The position numbers were made by a program, and so were the translations under genes. From an archaeon (GTDB lineage Archaea; Thermoproteota; Nitrososphaeria; Nitrososphaerales; UBA183): 14,451 nucleotides of DNA. Under the pieces are notes generated by a model that saw only the letters and a list, made by a program, of their open reading frames with translations, did not search any database and had not been told where the DNA came from. Position 1 is the first letter of the stretch. Each line of letters starts with the position of its first letter. Positions 1 to 6,622 of this stretch are shown one piece after another. The DNA is taken from the NCBI GenBank assembly GCA_021828185.1, contig JAKASI010000022.1:1-14451 (forward strand). Reading direction: 5' to 3'.

Positions 1-29
1 GAGGGCATTAGCGCGGGAGGAGTGTCATG

Positions 30-61
30 AAAATTGCCTGAGGCGGGGAACCATCCCCGCC
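30..61 (-). terminator. GC-rich hairpin downstream of tRNA-Gly, possible terminator
   Basis: Positions 42-48 (GGCGGGG) and 55-61 (CCCCGCC) form a perfect 7-bp stem with a 6-nt loop. Read on the minus strand, four T residues follow about 8 nt later (30-33). This resembles a terminator for the tRNA-Gly transcript, although it lies about 50 nt beyond the tRNA 3' end. A second small hairpin (GGGG 86-89 with CCCC 96-99) sits between the two. It could instead belong to an RNA or a gene entering from the left. No coding region in 1-110 is supported. Confidence 0.3.
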
Positions 62-110
62 CACCCCAGGCGCACCAACCCCGGTGGGGTTTCGTCCCCG
101 AAGCGTTAAG

Positions 111-199
111 TGCGGCCTCCGGGATTCGAACCCGGGCGAATGGCTCTCTCCTCGCGTGAATGGGAAGCCACTATCCTGACCAGGCTGGATCAAGGCCGC
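111..199 (-). tRNA. tRNA-Gly (anticodon CCC) with a 15-nt intron
   Basis: Read on the minus strand, a full cloverleaf is present. The acceptor stem is GCGGCCT (199-193) with AGGCCGC (118-112), and the discriminator A is at 111. The D arm is ATCC-loop-GGAT, with GG in the loop. The anticodon stem is GTGGC/GCCAT, the loop reads TTCCCA..A giving anticodon CCC, and the T arm is CCGGG-TTCGAAT-CCCGG. The stem closes only if 15 nt (146-160) are removed between tRNA positions 37 and 38, the canonical archaeal intron site cut by the splicing endonuclease. CCA is not encoded. The acceptor and T-arm sequence matches the usual archaeal tRNA-Gly pattern. Confidence 0.93.
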
Positions 200-223
200 G
201 CCCAGAGACCCTCGGACGGAAAC

Positions 224-232
224 AGTATAAAC
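224..232. promoter_or_regulatory. TATA-like box that may serve both tRNA-Gly (-) and queD (+)
   Basis: The stretch GTATAAAC contains TATAAA on the plus strand and TTTATA on the minus strand. Its centre (about 228) lies 28-29 bp before the queD ATG at 257 and 29 bp before the tRNA-Gly 5' end at 199. Those are suitable archaeal TATA-to-start distances both ways. It is the only AT-rich patch in 200-256, so both genes probably use it. Position and composition are seen; the shared use is inferred. Confidence 0.5.
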
Positions 233-256
233 GAAGCCATTTCCTGCGGTTCCAGC

Positions 257-1120
257 ATGGGTGACCTGCTTCTCATGAAACTGGCTCCAAGGTTGAAACG
301 CCTGGACGAAGGGGCGTACGAAAGAGCGTACCGGAGCGGAGAGGGGACCACCAATACCGGCACCCACCAGCTGGTCGCCGACCTGCTGGGGTCCCTTGGG
401 ATCAGCTACAGGGAGCGCGTCGGCGTCCCCCGGACAGGAGGACTGGTGGCGGACTTCAAGGTGAAGGACACGTTCGTCTTCGTGGAGCCAGACTTCAGTG
501 AACGGGAACTTGAGGGACTGGCAAAGGCGAAGAAGAAATCAGTCGTCATCAGAAGAGACTCCTTGAGGAGCGACCGCTTTGACCATGGAGTCAGGGTCCT
601 CGGCCTGGGAGAGGAGGGCGGGCTCCAGACCATATTCCTAGACGACCCTTCGTTCAACTTCGACTACGCGCACATCCTCCCCAAGACCGAGAAGTGTTCT
701 GTCATGCACGGTCACACCACGAGCGTGCTCGTGGAGATAGTCGGGCACCCCATCGACGGCATGGTGGTCGACTTCGCAGCGGCGAAGCACATAGTGAGGG
801 AGGCAGTGAGGGGCCTGGACCACAAGCTGTTCATCAACGAGAAGTACGTGAAGTCCGTCGACCAGAAGGGGGTCACACTCGAGTTCGAGACCGTTCACGG
901 CGCTTTCGCCATCAGGGCCCCCAAGCAGACCACGGTGCTGATGTCAGGGGAGGCCACCGTCGAGAATCTCGCAAAGGAGGTCCTTGGGAGGATAGCCCCG
1001 AAGATGCCGGCGAACGTCACGGCCGTCGGTGTCTACGTGTACGAGGGACTCAACAAGGGGAGCCACATACTCGCGAAACTCCATCTGGATGGTGTTCAGG
1101 GCAGACGAAAGAAGCGATAG
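257..1120 (+). CDS. queD: QueD-type 6-carboxy-tetrahydropterin synthase with an extra N-terminal domain
   Basis: The C-terminal half (about residues 130-280 of 287) is a QueD/PTPS-family enzyme of preQ0 synthesis, converting dihydroneopterin triphosphate or a related substrate to 6-carboxy-tetrahydropterin. Visible are the zinc histidines H139, H151 and H153 in FDYAH and CxxxHGH, catalytic C147, the LDH motif at 187-189, TVENLA near 234-239 and E263. QueD enzymes are usually only 120-150 aa. Here residues 1-125 form a separate domain with the pattern VADFKV...VFVEPD (64-79), faintly like a PD-(D/E)XK nuclease core but with no lysine after the second acidic residue. I chose ATG 257 because upstream in-frame starts lie in the tRNA and a TATA-like box fits a leaderless start; ATG 275 is an alternative. 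The 3' end overlaps queC. Confidence 0.88.
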   Translation: MGDLLLMKLAPRLKRLDEGAYERAYRSGEGTTNTGTHQLVADLLGSLGISYRERVGVPRTGGLVADFKVKDTFVFVEPDFSERELEGLAKAKKKSVVIRRDSLRSDRFDHGVRVLGLGEEGGLQTIFLDDPSFNFDYAHILPKTEKCSVMHGHTTSVLVEIVGHPIDGMVVDFAAAKHIVREAVRGLDHKLFINEKYVKSVDQKGVTLEFETVHGAFAIRAPKQTTVLMSGEATVENLAKEVLGRIAPKMPANVTAVGVYVYEGLNKGSHILAKLHLDGVQGRRKKR

Positions 1121-1752
1121 TCCTGCTTTCGGGGGGGATAGACTCCGCGACCGCGCTTTATCTCCTGAAACCTAGGTACCGGATGAGGGCACTCACCTTC
1201 GAGTATCACGGGGTCGCCAAGCAGGAGCTGGCTTCCGCGAGGTCGATTGCGGCGGAAGCGGAAACAGTCGAACACAGGTTCGTAAGACTCCCTGACCTGA
1301 AGGAGGCGAGCGACATTCCTGGCGCAGCGTTTGAGGGACTGCCGCCTACCTACATCCCTCTCAGGAACGCCATCTTCTACTCGTACGCCGCATCCTATGC
1401 CGAGGAGGCAGCAGCGTCGGTGATCGTGGGTGGCCACATCGGGGACGACACGGCCGTCTTCAAGGACGTGGGGTCGGAGTTTTTCTCGCACCTCCAGAGG
1501 GCCCTCCTCGCAGGCTCTGCGGTGCTAAGAAAGAGTGGCCTGAAGATAGTCCGCCCGCTGAAGCAGAGGGACAAGGTGAGTGTGCTGAAGCTTGCTGCGT
1601 CCTTAGGGGTTCCCCTCGAGCTCACCTGGAGTTGCCACAGGAGCGGCAGGTCCCACTGCTGGAAGTGTCCCGGATGTGCCTCTCGGGAGCGTGCCTTCGA
1701 GATGGCGGGCCTAGAAGACCCTCTTTCCACCGCGCCAAGGAAAATTACTTAA
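1105..1752 (+). CDS. queC: 7-cyano-7-deazaguanine (preQ0) synthase QueC
   Basis: QueC converts 7-carboxy-7-deazaguanine to preQ0 using ATP and ammonia, the step before archaeosine insertion into tRNA. The protein carries the pyrophosphatase loop SGGIDS (residues 9-14 if counted from 1105), PLRN near 85-88, GGHIGDD near 109-115, and a C-terminal zinc site C177-x7-C185-x2-C188-x2-C191 in the usual WSC...C..C..C setting. At about 215 aa it is near family length. The start is odd: no in-frame ATG, GTG or TTG lies close upstream of the loop, and the first downstream ATG (1183) would remove it. The homologous start position is occupied by ACG (1105-1107). It overlaps the end of queD by 16 nt. A weak GGTG lies 10 nt before the ACG. 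Confidence 0.9.
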   Translation, partial: TKEAIVLLSGGIDSATALYLLKPRYRMRALTFEYHGVAKQELASARSIAAEAETVEHRFVRLPDLKEASDIPGAAFEGLPPTYIPLRNAIFYSYAASYAEEAAASVIVGGHIGDDTAVFKDVGSEFFSHLQRALLAGSAVLRKSGLKIVRPLKQRDKVSVLKLAASLGVPLELTWSCHRSGRSHCWKCPGCASRERAFEMAGLEDPLSTAPRKIT

Positions 1753-1760
1753 GGGGAGAA

Positions 1761-2525
1761 TTGCCGCTCCAGTCCTCCTTGGGGTCCCAAGAGAGAGAAG
1801 CGGACGCGCTCGAGTTCATCGACGCCACGGCCGACGTCCAGTCTGAATATTCCCGCCTCGCAGTCGACGCGGGCATCGCCAACTTCAGGGTTCTAGGGAT
1901 GGCGGGGAACCTAACGATGCCAGTGGAACTCACCGTCCAGACTTCGACCGGCCTGCACAGGGGGGTCCACATGAGCCGGCTCGTGAAGGCTGCAAATGGC
2001 AGGAGGACCAAGGGGATCGAGCAGTGGCTGAGGTGGATCTGCGGCGAAGTGAATCGGACGCAGCCGGGGTCGAGCGTGACTGCGGGCTTCGAGCTCCCCT
2101 ACGACGACCAGTTCGCCAAGGTGACCATGAGGGCGACCCAGAGAGGGGCGATAACATACCGGTATGTTGTGGACGGGATGACGGCGTGCCCCTGCTCGAA
2201 GAAGATGATCGGAATAGGGCATATGCAGAGGGCTGAGGTGACCTTGATCCTGAAAAGCGAGAAGGTGCTCGACTCCATGAAGGTCATAGAGAGGGTGAAC
2301 GAATGCTTCTCCGCAAGGCCGAAGGAGCACATGAAGAGGCTGGAAGAAGCAAAGAAGATACTTGAAGCGCAGGCGAATCCACGGTTCGCCGAAGACCTGG
2401 TCAGGGAGTGCGTGAGCAGATTCCCGGACGCCCTCTTCGTAAGCGGAAGATGCTTCGAGTCTATTCACGCCCATGACGCCATCGCGACATGGTCAGCAAG
2501 GCCAGGCTGGATGCCTGCGATCTAA
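1761..2525 (+). CDS. mptA: GTP cyclohydrolase MptA/FolE2 type
   Basis: This is a FolE2-family (COG1469) cyclohydrolase, called MptA in archaea, which opens the guanine ring of GTP to make the pterin precursor for QueD or pterin cofactors. Diagnostic patches counted from 1761 are GLHRGVHMSRLVKA (64-77), the metal-site TACPCSKKM (141-149) and GIGHMQRAEV (151-160). The reading frame is open far upstream inside queC, so the start is uncertain. TTG 1761, 8 bp after the queC stop, is preferred; TTG 1779 is an alternative, with an AT-rich patch (1740-1750) about 25-30 bp before it. Its position directly after queD and queC supports joint expression for preQ0 synthesis. Confidence 0.88.
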   Translation: MPLQSSLGSQEREADALEFIDATADVQSEYSRLAVDAGIANFRVLGMAGNLTMPVELTVQTSTGLHRGVHMSRLVKAANGRRTKGIEQWLRWICGEVNRTQPGSSVTAGFELPYDDQFAKVTMRATQRGAITYRYVVDGMTACPCSKKMIGIGHMQRAEVTLILKSEKVLDSMKVIERVNECFSARPKEHMKRLEEAKKILEAQANPRFAEDLVRECVSRFPDALFVSGRCFESIHAHDAIATWSARPGWMPAI

Positions 2526-2537
2526 GGCGTTTCCCCA

Positions 2538-2546
2538 GGCTTAAAT
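2538..2546 (+). promoter_or_regulatory. TATA-like box for the DUF72 gene
   Basis: GCTTAAAT lies about 28 bp before the TTG start at 2572, in the short gap after mptA. The distance fits leaderless archaeal transcription and supports the TTG start. The call rests on position and composition only. Confidence 0.4.
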
Positions 2547-2571
2547 CGAGAGCCTGTCGTCGGGCGGATGC

Positions 2572-3432
2572 TTGTCCGAGCTCCGCCTAGGCACCTCAGG
2601 GTGGTCTTACAACGAGTGGACCGGGGTCTTCTACCCCAACTCCTCCACGAACAAGCTGTCTTACTACTCTAAACTTTACCAGACCGTCGAGATCGACTCG
2701 TCGTTCTATGCGTTCCCGTCGAAGGGCCTCGTCCTGGGCTGGGCGAGGTACGCCCCCGAGAATTTCGTCTTCTCGGTCAAGCTCCCGCGACAGCTGACCC
2801 ACGAGAAGAGGCTCGAGCTCGGACAGGGGGTCGAGGCGGACCTGATCAGGTTCCTCGGGCTGCTGAAGCCGCTCATGGTCGCGGGGAAGCTCGGGCCGGT
2901 GCTCGTCCAGCTGCCTCCGAGCTACACCTATGACTCGGACTTCGCAAAGCTCAAGGCGTTCCTTAACATGGCCCCCGAAGACGTCGCGTTCGCTGTTGAG
3001 TTCAGGCATCCCTCTTGGCTAAGAGAGGAGGTCTGGTCGTTCCTCAGGGGCAGAAACGTCGCCAACGTGATCGTGGACGAGCCTCTTCTACCTCCTGACA
3101 CCGTGGTGACCGCTGACTTCGCCTTCATCCGTTGGCACGGCAGGGGCAGCCGGCCGTGGTACAACTACAGATACGCCGACAAGGAGCTTGACGGATGGGT
3201 GCCCAAGGTGAAGGAAGTGACTTCCAGGGTGAGCAAGACCTACGGTTACTTCAACAACCATTTCAAGGGTTTCGCGGTAGAGAACTCGCTCAGGATGATG
3301 GAGAAGCTGGGAGTGTCGACGCCGTCCCAAGACGAGGCGAGGGCAAGGGCCACGAGGTTCATCCAGACTGGGGTCAGGGATGAGGGCGAAGGGAGCATCC
3401 TCGAGTTCATCGCCAAGGAGGGGACGGAGTGA
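2572..3432 (+). CDS. DUF72 (YecE-like) TIM-barrel protein of unknown function
   Basis: This 286-aa protein has the hallmarks of the DUF72/YecE family: RLGTSGWSY at residues 5-13 followed by GVFYP, then TVEIDSSFYAFP (39-50), FSVKLPRQLTH (67-77), VLVQLPPSY (109-117), VEFRHPSW (142-149), FIRWHGR, and a late YFNNHFKGFAVEN. The family is predicted to be a TIM barrel resembling xylose isomerase-like enzymes; no reaction is established, so none is assigned. The start is TTG 2572, because the nearby ATG at 2568 is in another frame and a TATA-like box fits. Its stop overlaps the next gene's GTG by 4 bp, implying translational coupling. At full family length it appears intact. Confidence 0.88.
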   Translation: MSELRLGTSGWSYNEWTGVFYPNSSTNKLSYYSKLYQTVEIDSSFYAFPSKGLVLGWARYAPENFVFSVKLPRQLTHEKRLELGQGVEADLIRFLGLLKPLMVAGKLGPVLVQLPPSYTYDSDFAKLKAFLNMAPEDVAFAVEFRHPSWLREEVWSFLRGRNVANVIVDEPLLPPDTVVTADFAFIRWHGRGSRPWYNYRYADKELDGWVPKVKEVTSRVSKTYGYFNNHFKGFAVENSLRMMEKLGVSTPSQDEARARATRFIQTGVRDEGEGSILEFIAKEGTE

Positions 3433-4220
3433 AGGCGAAGCTCCTGCTGGGCGGGGGTACCCCGAAGGTGCCCCCAGCGGAGCTGAGAAACCTCGTCGCC
3501 CGGTCTGGGTTCGAGACAGGGGCGTCTGGTGCGGACTTTGGCATCGTGGTGGGAGGGGACGGCAGGTTCAGCAGGTTCGGGAGGACAGAAGATATCCCTC
3601 TGCTCTTCGTCGGGGTCAGGTCCAGTTCGATCAATGGGTCGAAGGCGCACCTCGCCAGGACGACCTATGACGAACTCCCCGATGCGCTTGCGAAGATAAG
3701 GTCAGGGAGATACAGGACGGAAGAACATAGGAGGCTCGGTGTCCTGAAGAACGGGAAGAGCATCGGAGAGGTATTCACCGACGTCTACCTCCAGAGGGGG
3801 AGCGATAGCACCTGCATCCGGTACAGGGTTAAGGTGAGAGGACCAGGATTGGACCTGGTAGACGCTGCCATCGGGGACGGGGTCGTGGTCACGACACAGG
3901 CAGGAGCATCGGGCTATTACTCATACCCCGACCGGATCAAAGGAGAGTCGATGGACCCTGGGGCCTACGTGGGCATAGGGAATGACGAGGTAGGAGTCTG
4001 CCACGTCACCCCCACGTTCACCGAACGGGAGGGGACAGGAGAGCACCCTCTGAGATACAGGGTGCCCTGGGGGTGCAGGATCGACCTGTCGCTTAACAGG
4101 AGCGCAGACGCCAGAGTCTATGGCACCGCCGACGCGAGGGAAGGAGTCAGGGTGACGCTCCGCGACGTCATCTCCATCGTCCCCGGGAAGAAGGTCACGA
4201 AAGTGATAGCGTTCGGATAA
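3429..4220 (+). CDS. Divergent NAD kinase-like protein (ATP-NAD kinase fold)
   Basis: NAD kinases make NADP from NAD and ATP in the cytoplasm. This 263-aa protein has the nucleotide-binding GGDG at residues 42-45, after IVVGG, and a second family block GDGVVVTTQAGASGYY (149-164), equivalent to the usual GDGVIVATPTGSTAY. It is divergent: the residue after GGDG is R, the usual glycine-rich stretch after it is missing, and the NE/D block is replaced by FTDVYLQRG (116-124). The start is GTG 3429, overlapping the DUF72 stop as GTGA, with a strong ribosome site AAGGAGG at 3416-3422. It could phosphorylate a different substrate. It ends 8 bp before the convergent phoU gene. Confidence 0.75.
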   Translation: MKAKLLLGGGTPKVPPAELRNLVARSGFETGASGADFGIVVGGDGRFSRFGRTEDIPLLFVGVRSSSINGSKAHLARTTYDELPDALAKIRSGRYRTEEHRRLGVLKNGKSIGEVFTDVYLQRGSDSTCIRYRVKVRGPGLDLVDAAIGDGVVVTTQAGASGYYSYPDRIKGESMDPGAYVGIGNDEVGVCHVTPTFTEREGTGEHPLRYRVPWGCRIDLSLNRSADARVYGTADAREGVRVTLRDVISIVPGKKVTKVIAFG

Positions 4221-4228
4221 CGGAGCTG

Positions 4229-4855
4229 TTAGCTGCCCGGCTCCACGCCTGTGGCGATGTATTCCACCATCTCGCCGATGTATGTGGCGTGGTCGGCGAT
4301 GCGCTCAAGGTATCTCAGGATGAGGGTGGCAGAAAGGGAACACTTGATGTCTCCTTTCCCCTGGATTGTCCTCCTGAGGTTCTCCCGGTAGCTCGAGTCG
4401 ACGGCGTCGTCCATGGAGGGTATCTTCCTCGCCATCTCAACATCCCTATTGGCGAAGGCGTCGAGGCTCATGCGAGTCATCTCCTGGGTCTTCTTTGCGG
4501 TTTCGACGACGAAGCTCCGGTCACAGCTGCTCAGGTCTCCGAACATGTCAAGGACCTCTGTGATGTCCAGGGCGTAGCGCCCGTACCTGAAGAACCCGTA
4601 GGAGATCTCTACGCTCGACTTGAGGAACCTCAGATCCGATGCCACTGGCTGGTACCTCGCGATCACCTCCATCGAGAGGTCACTTACCTGGCGGTGAAGG
4701 CTATGAATGCGTTGAGACATTTCCTTCACCCCCTCGGCTTTCGTGCCTTTGCTGTACGCGTCGATCGAGGCAGACACGGCTTTCTGGGAGAGGTCGGCCA
4801 TCTCCAGGAGGAGGGCGTTGATCTGGCCCAGTCCCAGGTCCATGAGTCTAGGCAA
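4229..4855 (-). CDS. phoU: PhoU phosphate transport regulator (pst operon)
   Basis: This 208-aa, all-helical protein has PhoU-repeat architecture. The second repeat holds the metal-binding E-x3-D signature in RYLERIADHATYIGEM (181-196). The first repeat has only a weakened version (GRYALD, 92-97), lacking the glutamate. PhoU proteins bind metal, contact PstB and restrain phosphate uptake when phosphate is ample. It is last in the pstSCAB-phoU operon. The TTG start at 4855 is supported by GGTGA, which overlaps the pstB stop with 6-nt spacing; ATG 4843 is an alternative. Unlike the second PhoU in this window (9149-10210), it has no DNA-binding domain, so it probably acts on the transporter rather than on DNA. 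Confidence 0.9.
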   Translation of the reverse strand: MPRLMDLGLGQINALLLEMADLSQKAVSASIDAYSKGTKAEGVKEMSQRIHSLHRQVSDLSMEVIARYQPVASDLRFLKSSVEISYGFFRYGRYALDITEVLDMFGDLSSCDRSFVVETAKKTQEMTRMSLDAFANRDVEMARKIPSMDDAVDSSYRENLRRTIQGKGDIKCSLSATLILRYLERIADHATYIGEMVEYIATGVEPGS

Positions 4856-4861
4856 GCGATG

Positions 4862-5692
4862 TCACCCGAACTTCCCCGTGATGTACCGCTCGGTGAGCTC
4901 CTCCTTCGGATTCTCGAACAGGCTCGCAGTCTCCTCAAACTCGACCAGCTTACCCAAGTAGAAGAAGGCGGTGTAGTCGGCCACCCTCGATGCCTGCTGC
5001 ATGTTGTGGGTCACAATCACGATCGTGTATCTTTCTTTGAGGTGGGCCATGAGCTCTTCGATTTTTGCAGTTGCTGTCGGGTCCAGCGCCGAGCAGGGCT
5101 CATCCATGAGCAAGACTTCCGGTTCGACGGCCAAGGCCCTGGCTATGCATAGTCTCTGCTGCTGACCCCCTGAAAGGCTCGCGCCTGAATCCTTCAGTTT
5201 GTCCTTGACCTCGTCCCAGAGATAGGCCCCTCTCAGGCTCTGCTCGGCGGCGAGGTCAAGTTTCTTCTTGTCCCTCTCGCCGTTCAGCGCAAGGCCCGCA
5301 ACAGCGTTCTGATAGATGGACATCGTAGGGAAGGGATTTGGCTTCTGGAAGACCATGCCTATCCTTCTTCTTACTTCAACCTGGTCGACGTATTTGCCGT
5401 AGACGTCCTCTCCGTCAAGGAAAGCCTGCCCTTCGACGGTTGCACCGGGAGTGAGCTCGTGGAGGCGGTTCAGGCATCTTACGAAGGTCGTCTTGCCGCA
5501 ACCGGACGGACCCATGATAGCGGTGATCTTGTTGGGCGGTATCTTCAGGTCGATTCCATTGAGGACCCAGTGGCCGCTGAAAGCTGCCTTCAGCCCTCTC
5601 GTCTCGAGCTTCGGCTGGACGCCGGCTAGAGGTGTTGCCAGCGGCACGTCAAACTCCACCTTCCTCTCCACAAGAATCCGTAGTGCCTCCAA
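4862..5692 (-). CDS. pstB: Phosphate ABC transporter ATP-binding protein PstB
   Basis: PstB hydrolyses ATP at the inner membrane face to drive phosphate import through PstC-PstA. Of 276 residues, Walker A is GPSGCGKTT (61-69), the Q loop is VFQKPNPFP (114-122), the signature is LSGGQQQR (173-180), Walker B is VLLMDEP (193-199), and the H-loop is VTHNMQQA (227-234). The KPNPFP element is typical of PstB and separates it from other ABC ATPases. The TTG start at 5692 gives an N-terminal extension of about 20 residues before the usual start. GTG 5647, preceded by GGTGGAG at good spacing, would remove most of it. It lies 10 nt after the pstA stop. Confidence 0.96.
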   Translation of the reverse strand: MEALRILVERKVEFDVPLATPLAGVQPKLETRGLKAAFSGHWVLNGIDLKIPPNKITAIMGPSGCGKTTFVRCLNRLHELTPGATVEGQAFLDGEDVYGKYVDQVEVRRRIGMVFQKPNPFPTMSIYQNAVAGLALNGERDKKKLDLAAEQSLRGAYLWDEVKDKLKDSGASLSGGQQQRLCIARALAVEPEVLLMDEPCSALDPTATAKIEELMAHLKERYTIVIVTHNMQQASRVADYTAFFYLGKLVEFEETASLFENPKEELTERYITGKFG

Positions 5693-5702
5693 CCAAGCTC
5701 AC

Positions 5703-6608
5703 CTATATTTCAGCCCTGATCCCCGCGAACCTTCGGCCGATGACGAACTTGACGGAGAGGTTGAGCAGCAGCATGAACACTACAAGGACGAGCGCCGCAC
5801 CCCATGCGTACGTTATCTGGTTGACGTAGCCTCCTGTCCCGTTTAGATAGATGGCAACGGGAATCGAACCTACCGCTCCGAAGAGCCCCCTTGGAAGGTA
5901 GAAGGAGTACCCCGCGGTCAAGATGAGGGGGGCGGTCTCGCCTACTGCGCGCGCGACCCCGAGCAGGATGCCGGTGGTCAGGCCCGACTTGCCGGTGCCG
6001 ATGACCACTCTGAATATCGTCCTCCACCTCGGGACGCCCAGAGCCATGGAAGCTTCCCGCAAAGAGTTGGGGACTATCTTGAGGGACTCTTCGGTGGTCC
6101 TCGCAATGATTGGAAGCATCACCATCGCAAGGGCTACCGCACCAGCCACGGCGGAATAGGTCTTTGTGGGAGTGACGATGAGGAGGGCGATGAACACACC
6201 TATGACGATGGTGGGGAATCCGGCCATCACGTCGTTGGTGAAACTTGACAAGAAGGAGAGCCTTGACTCCGGCCACTCCGAGAAGTATATCCCTGCCCCA
6301 ACCCCCAAGGGGATGGCGATGAGCATCCCAAGGCCGACCATCAGTGCAGACCCCCCGATTCCGTTCAGGATGCCGCCGTAACAAGAAGAGAGCCCGCTCG
6401 CGACCTGGGTCGTGGAGCACGGGGATGGGGGAGCCTTGATGAAGAAGGCCCAGGACATCGCGGGCAGACCTAATGCCAGCACGTCCCCCAGTACCAAGAC
6501 GAGCGGGATGACGGCTATCGCCAGTGACAAAAGAATCAGCCCCTTCATCATGCGGTCGAAAAATCGGCGCCAGTTCTGACGCCGCCCTGAAAGTGTGGTC
6601 GATGTCAA
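5703..6608 (-). CDS. pstA: Phosphate ABC transporter permease PstA
   Basis: PstA is one of two membrane subunits forming the phosphate channel. The 301-aa protein has about six hydrophobic spans (roughly 22-44, 79-107, 125-147, 150-168, 210-233, 267-286). The cytoplasmic EAA loop that docks onto PstB is at 185-215 (EASMALGVPRWRTIFRVV, then GVARAVGETAPL). A 15-20 residue insertion containing two cysteines (64 and 76) precedes the second span and probably faces outward. The start is TTG 6608, 14 nt after the pstC stop; no better start lies before the first span except M20/M21, which would cut close to it. Its order after pstC is canonical. Confidence 0.95.
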   Translation of the reverse strand: MTSTTLSGRRQNWRRFFDRMMKGLILLSLAIAVIPLVLVLGDVLALGLPAMSWAFFIKAPPSPCSTTQVASGLSSCYGGILNGIGGSALMVGLGMLIAIPLGVGAGIYFSEWPESRLSFLSSFTNDVMAGFPTIVIGVFIALLIVTPTKTYSAVAGAVALAMVMLPIIARTTEESLKIVPNSLREASMALGVPRWRTIFRVVIGTGKSGLTTGILLGVARAVGETAPLILTAGYSFYLPRGLFGAVGSIPVAIYLNGTGGYVNQITYAWGAALVLVVFMLLLNLSVKFVIGRRFAGIRAEI

Positions 6609-6622
6609 CTATCTGTCCCTGC

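Noticed and set aside
2..109. Open frame entering from the left edge and ending at 107-109
   Set aside because: Only about 35 codons, proline- and arginine-rich, passing through a strong hairpin; no evidence that it is the end of a real gene.
110..256. Upstream extension of the queD frame
   Set aside because: It runs through the tRNA-Gly gene and ahead of the likely promoter; the encoded residues have no QueD or domain-like character.
694..1104. Long open stretch upstream of queC in the queC frame
   Set aside because: It is antiparallel in composition to a real protein (rich in R, G and H) and lies entirely within queD in another frame; only the part from about 1105 resembles QueC.
1911..2474. 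187-codon minus-strand ORF opposite mptA
   Set aside because: Antisense shadow of a well-supported MptA gene; no domain.
4289..5152. 287-codon plus-strand ORF opposite phoU and pstB
   Set aside because: Shadow of the two clear minus-strand genes; the peptide is rich in H, R, G and L with no recognisable domain.
5710..6420. 236-codon minus-strand ORF inside pstA
   Set aside because: An alternate frame of pstA with an HRR-rich peptide; the pstA frame has clear permease motifs.
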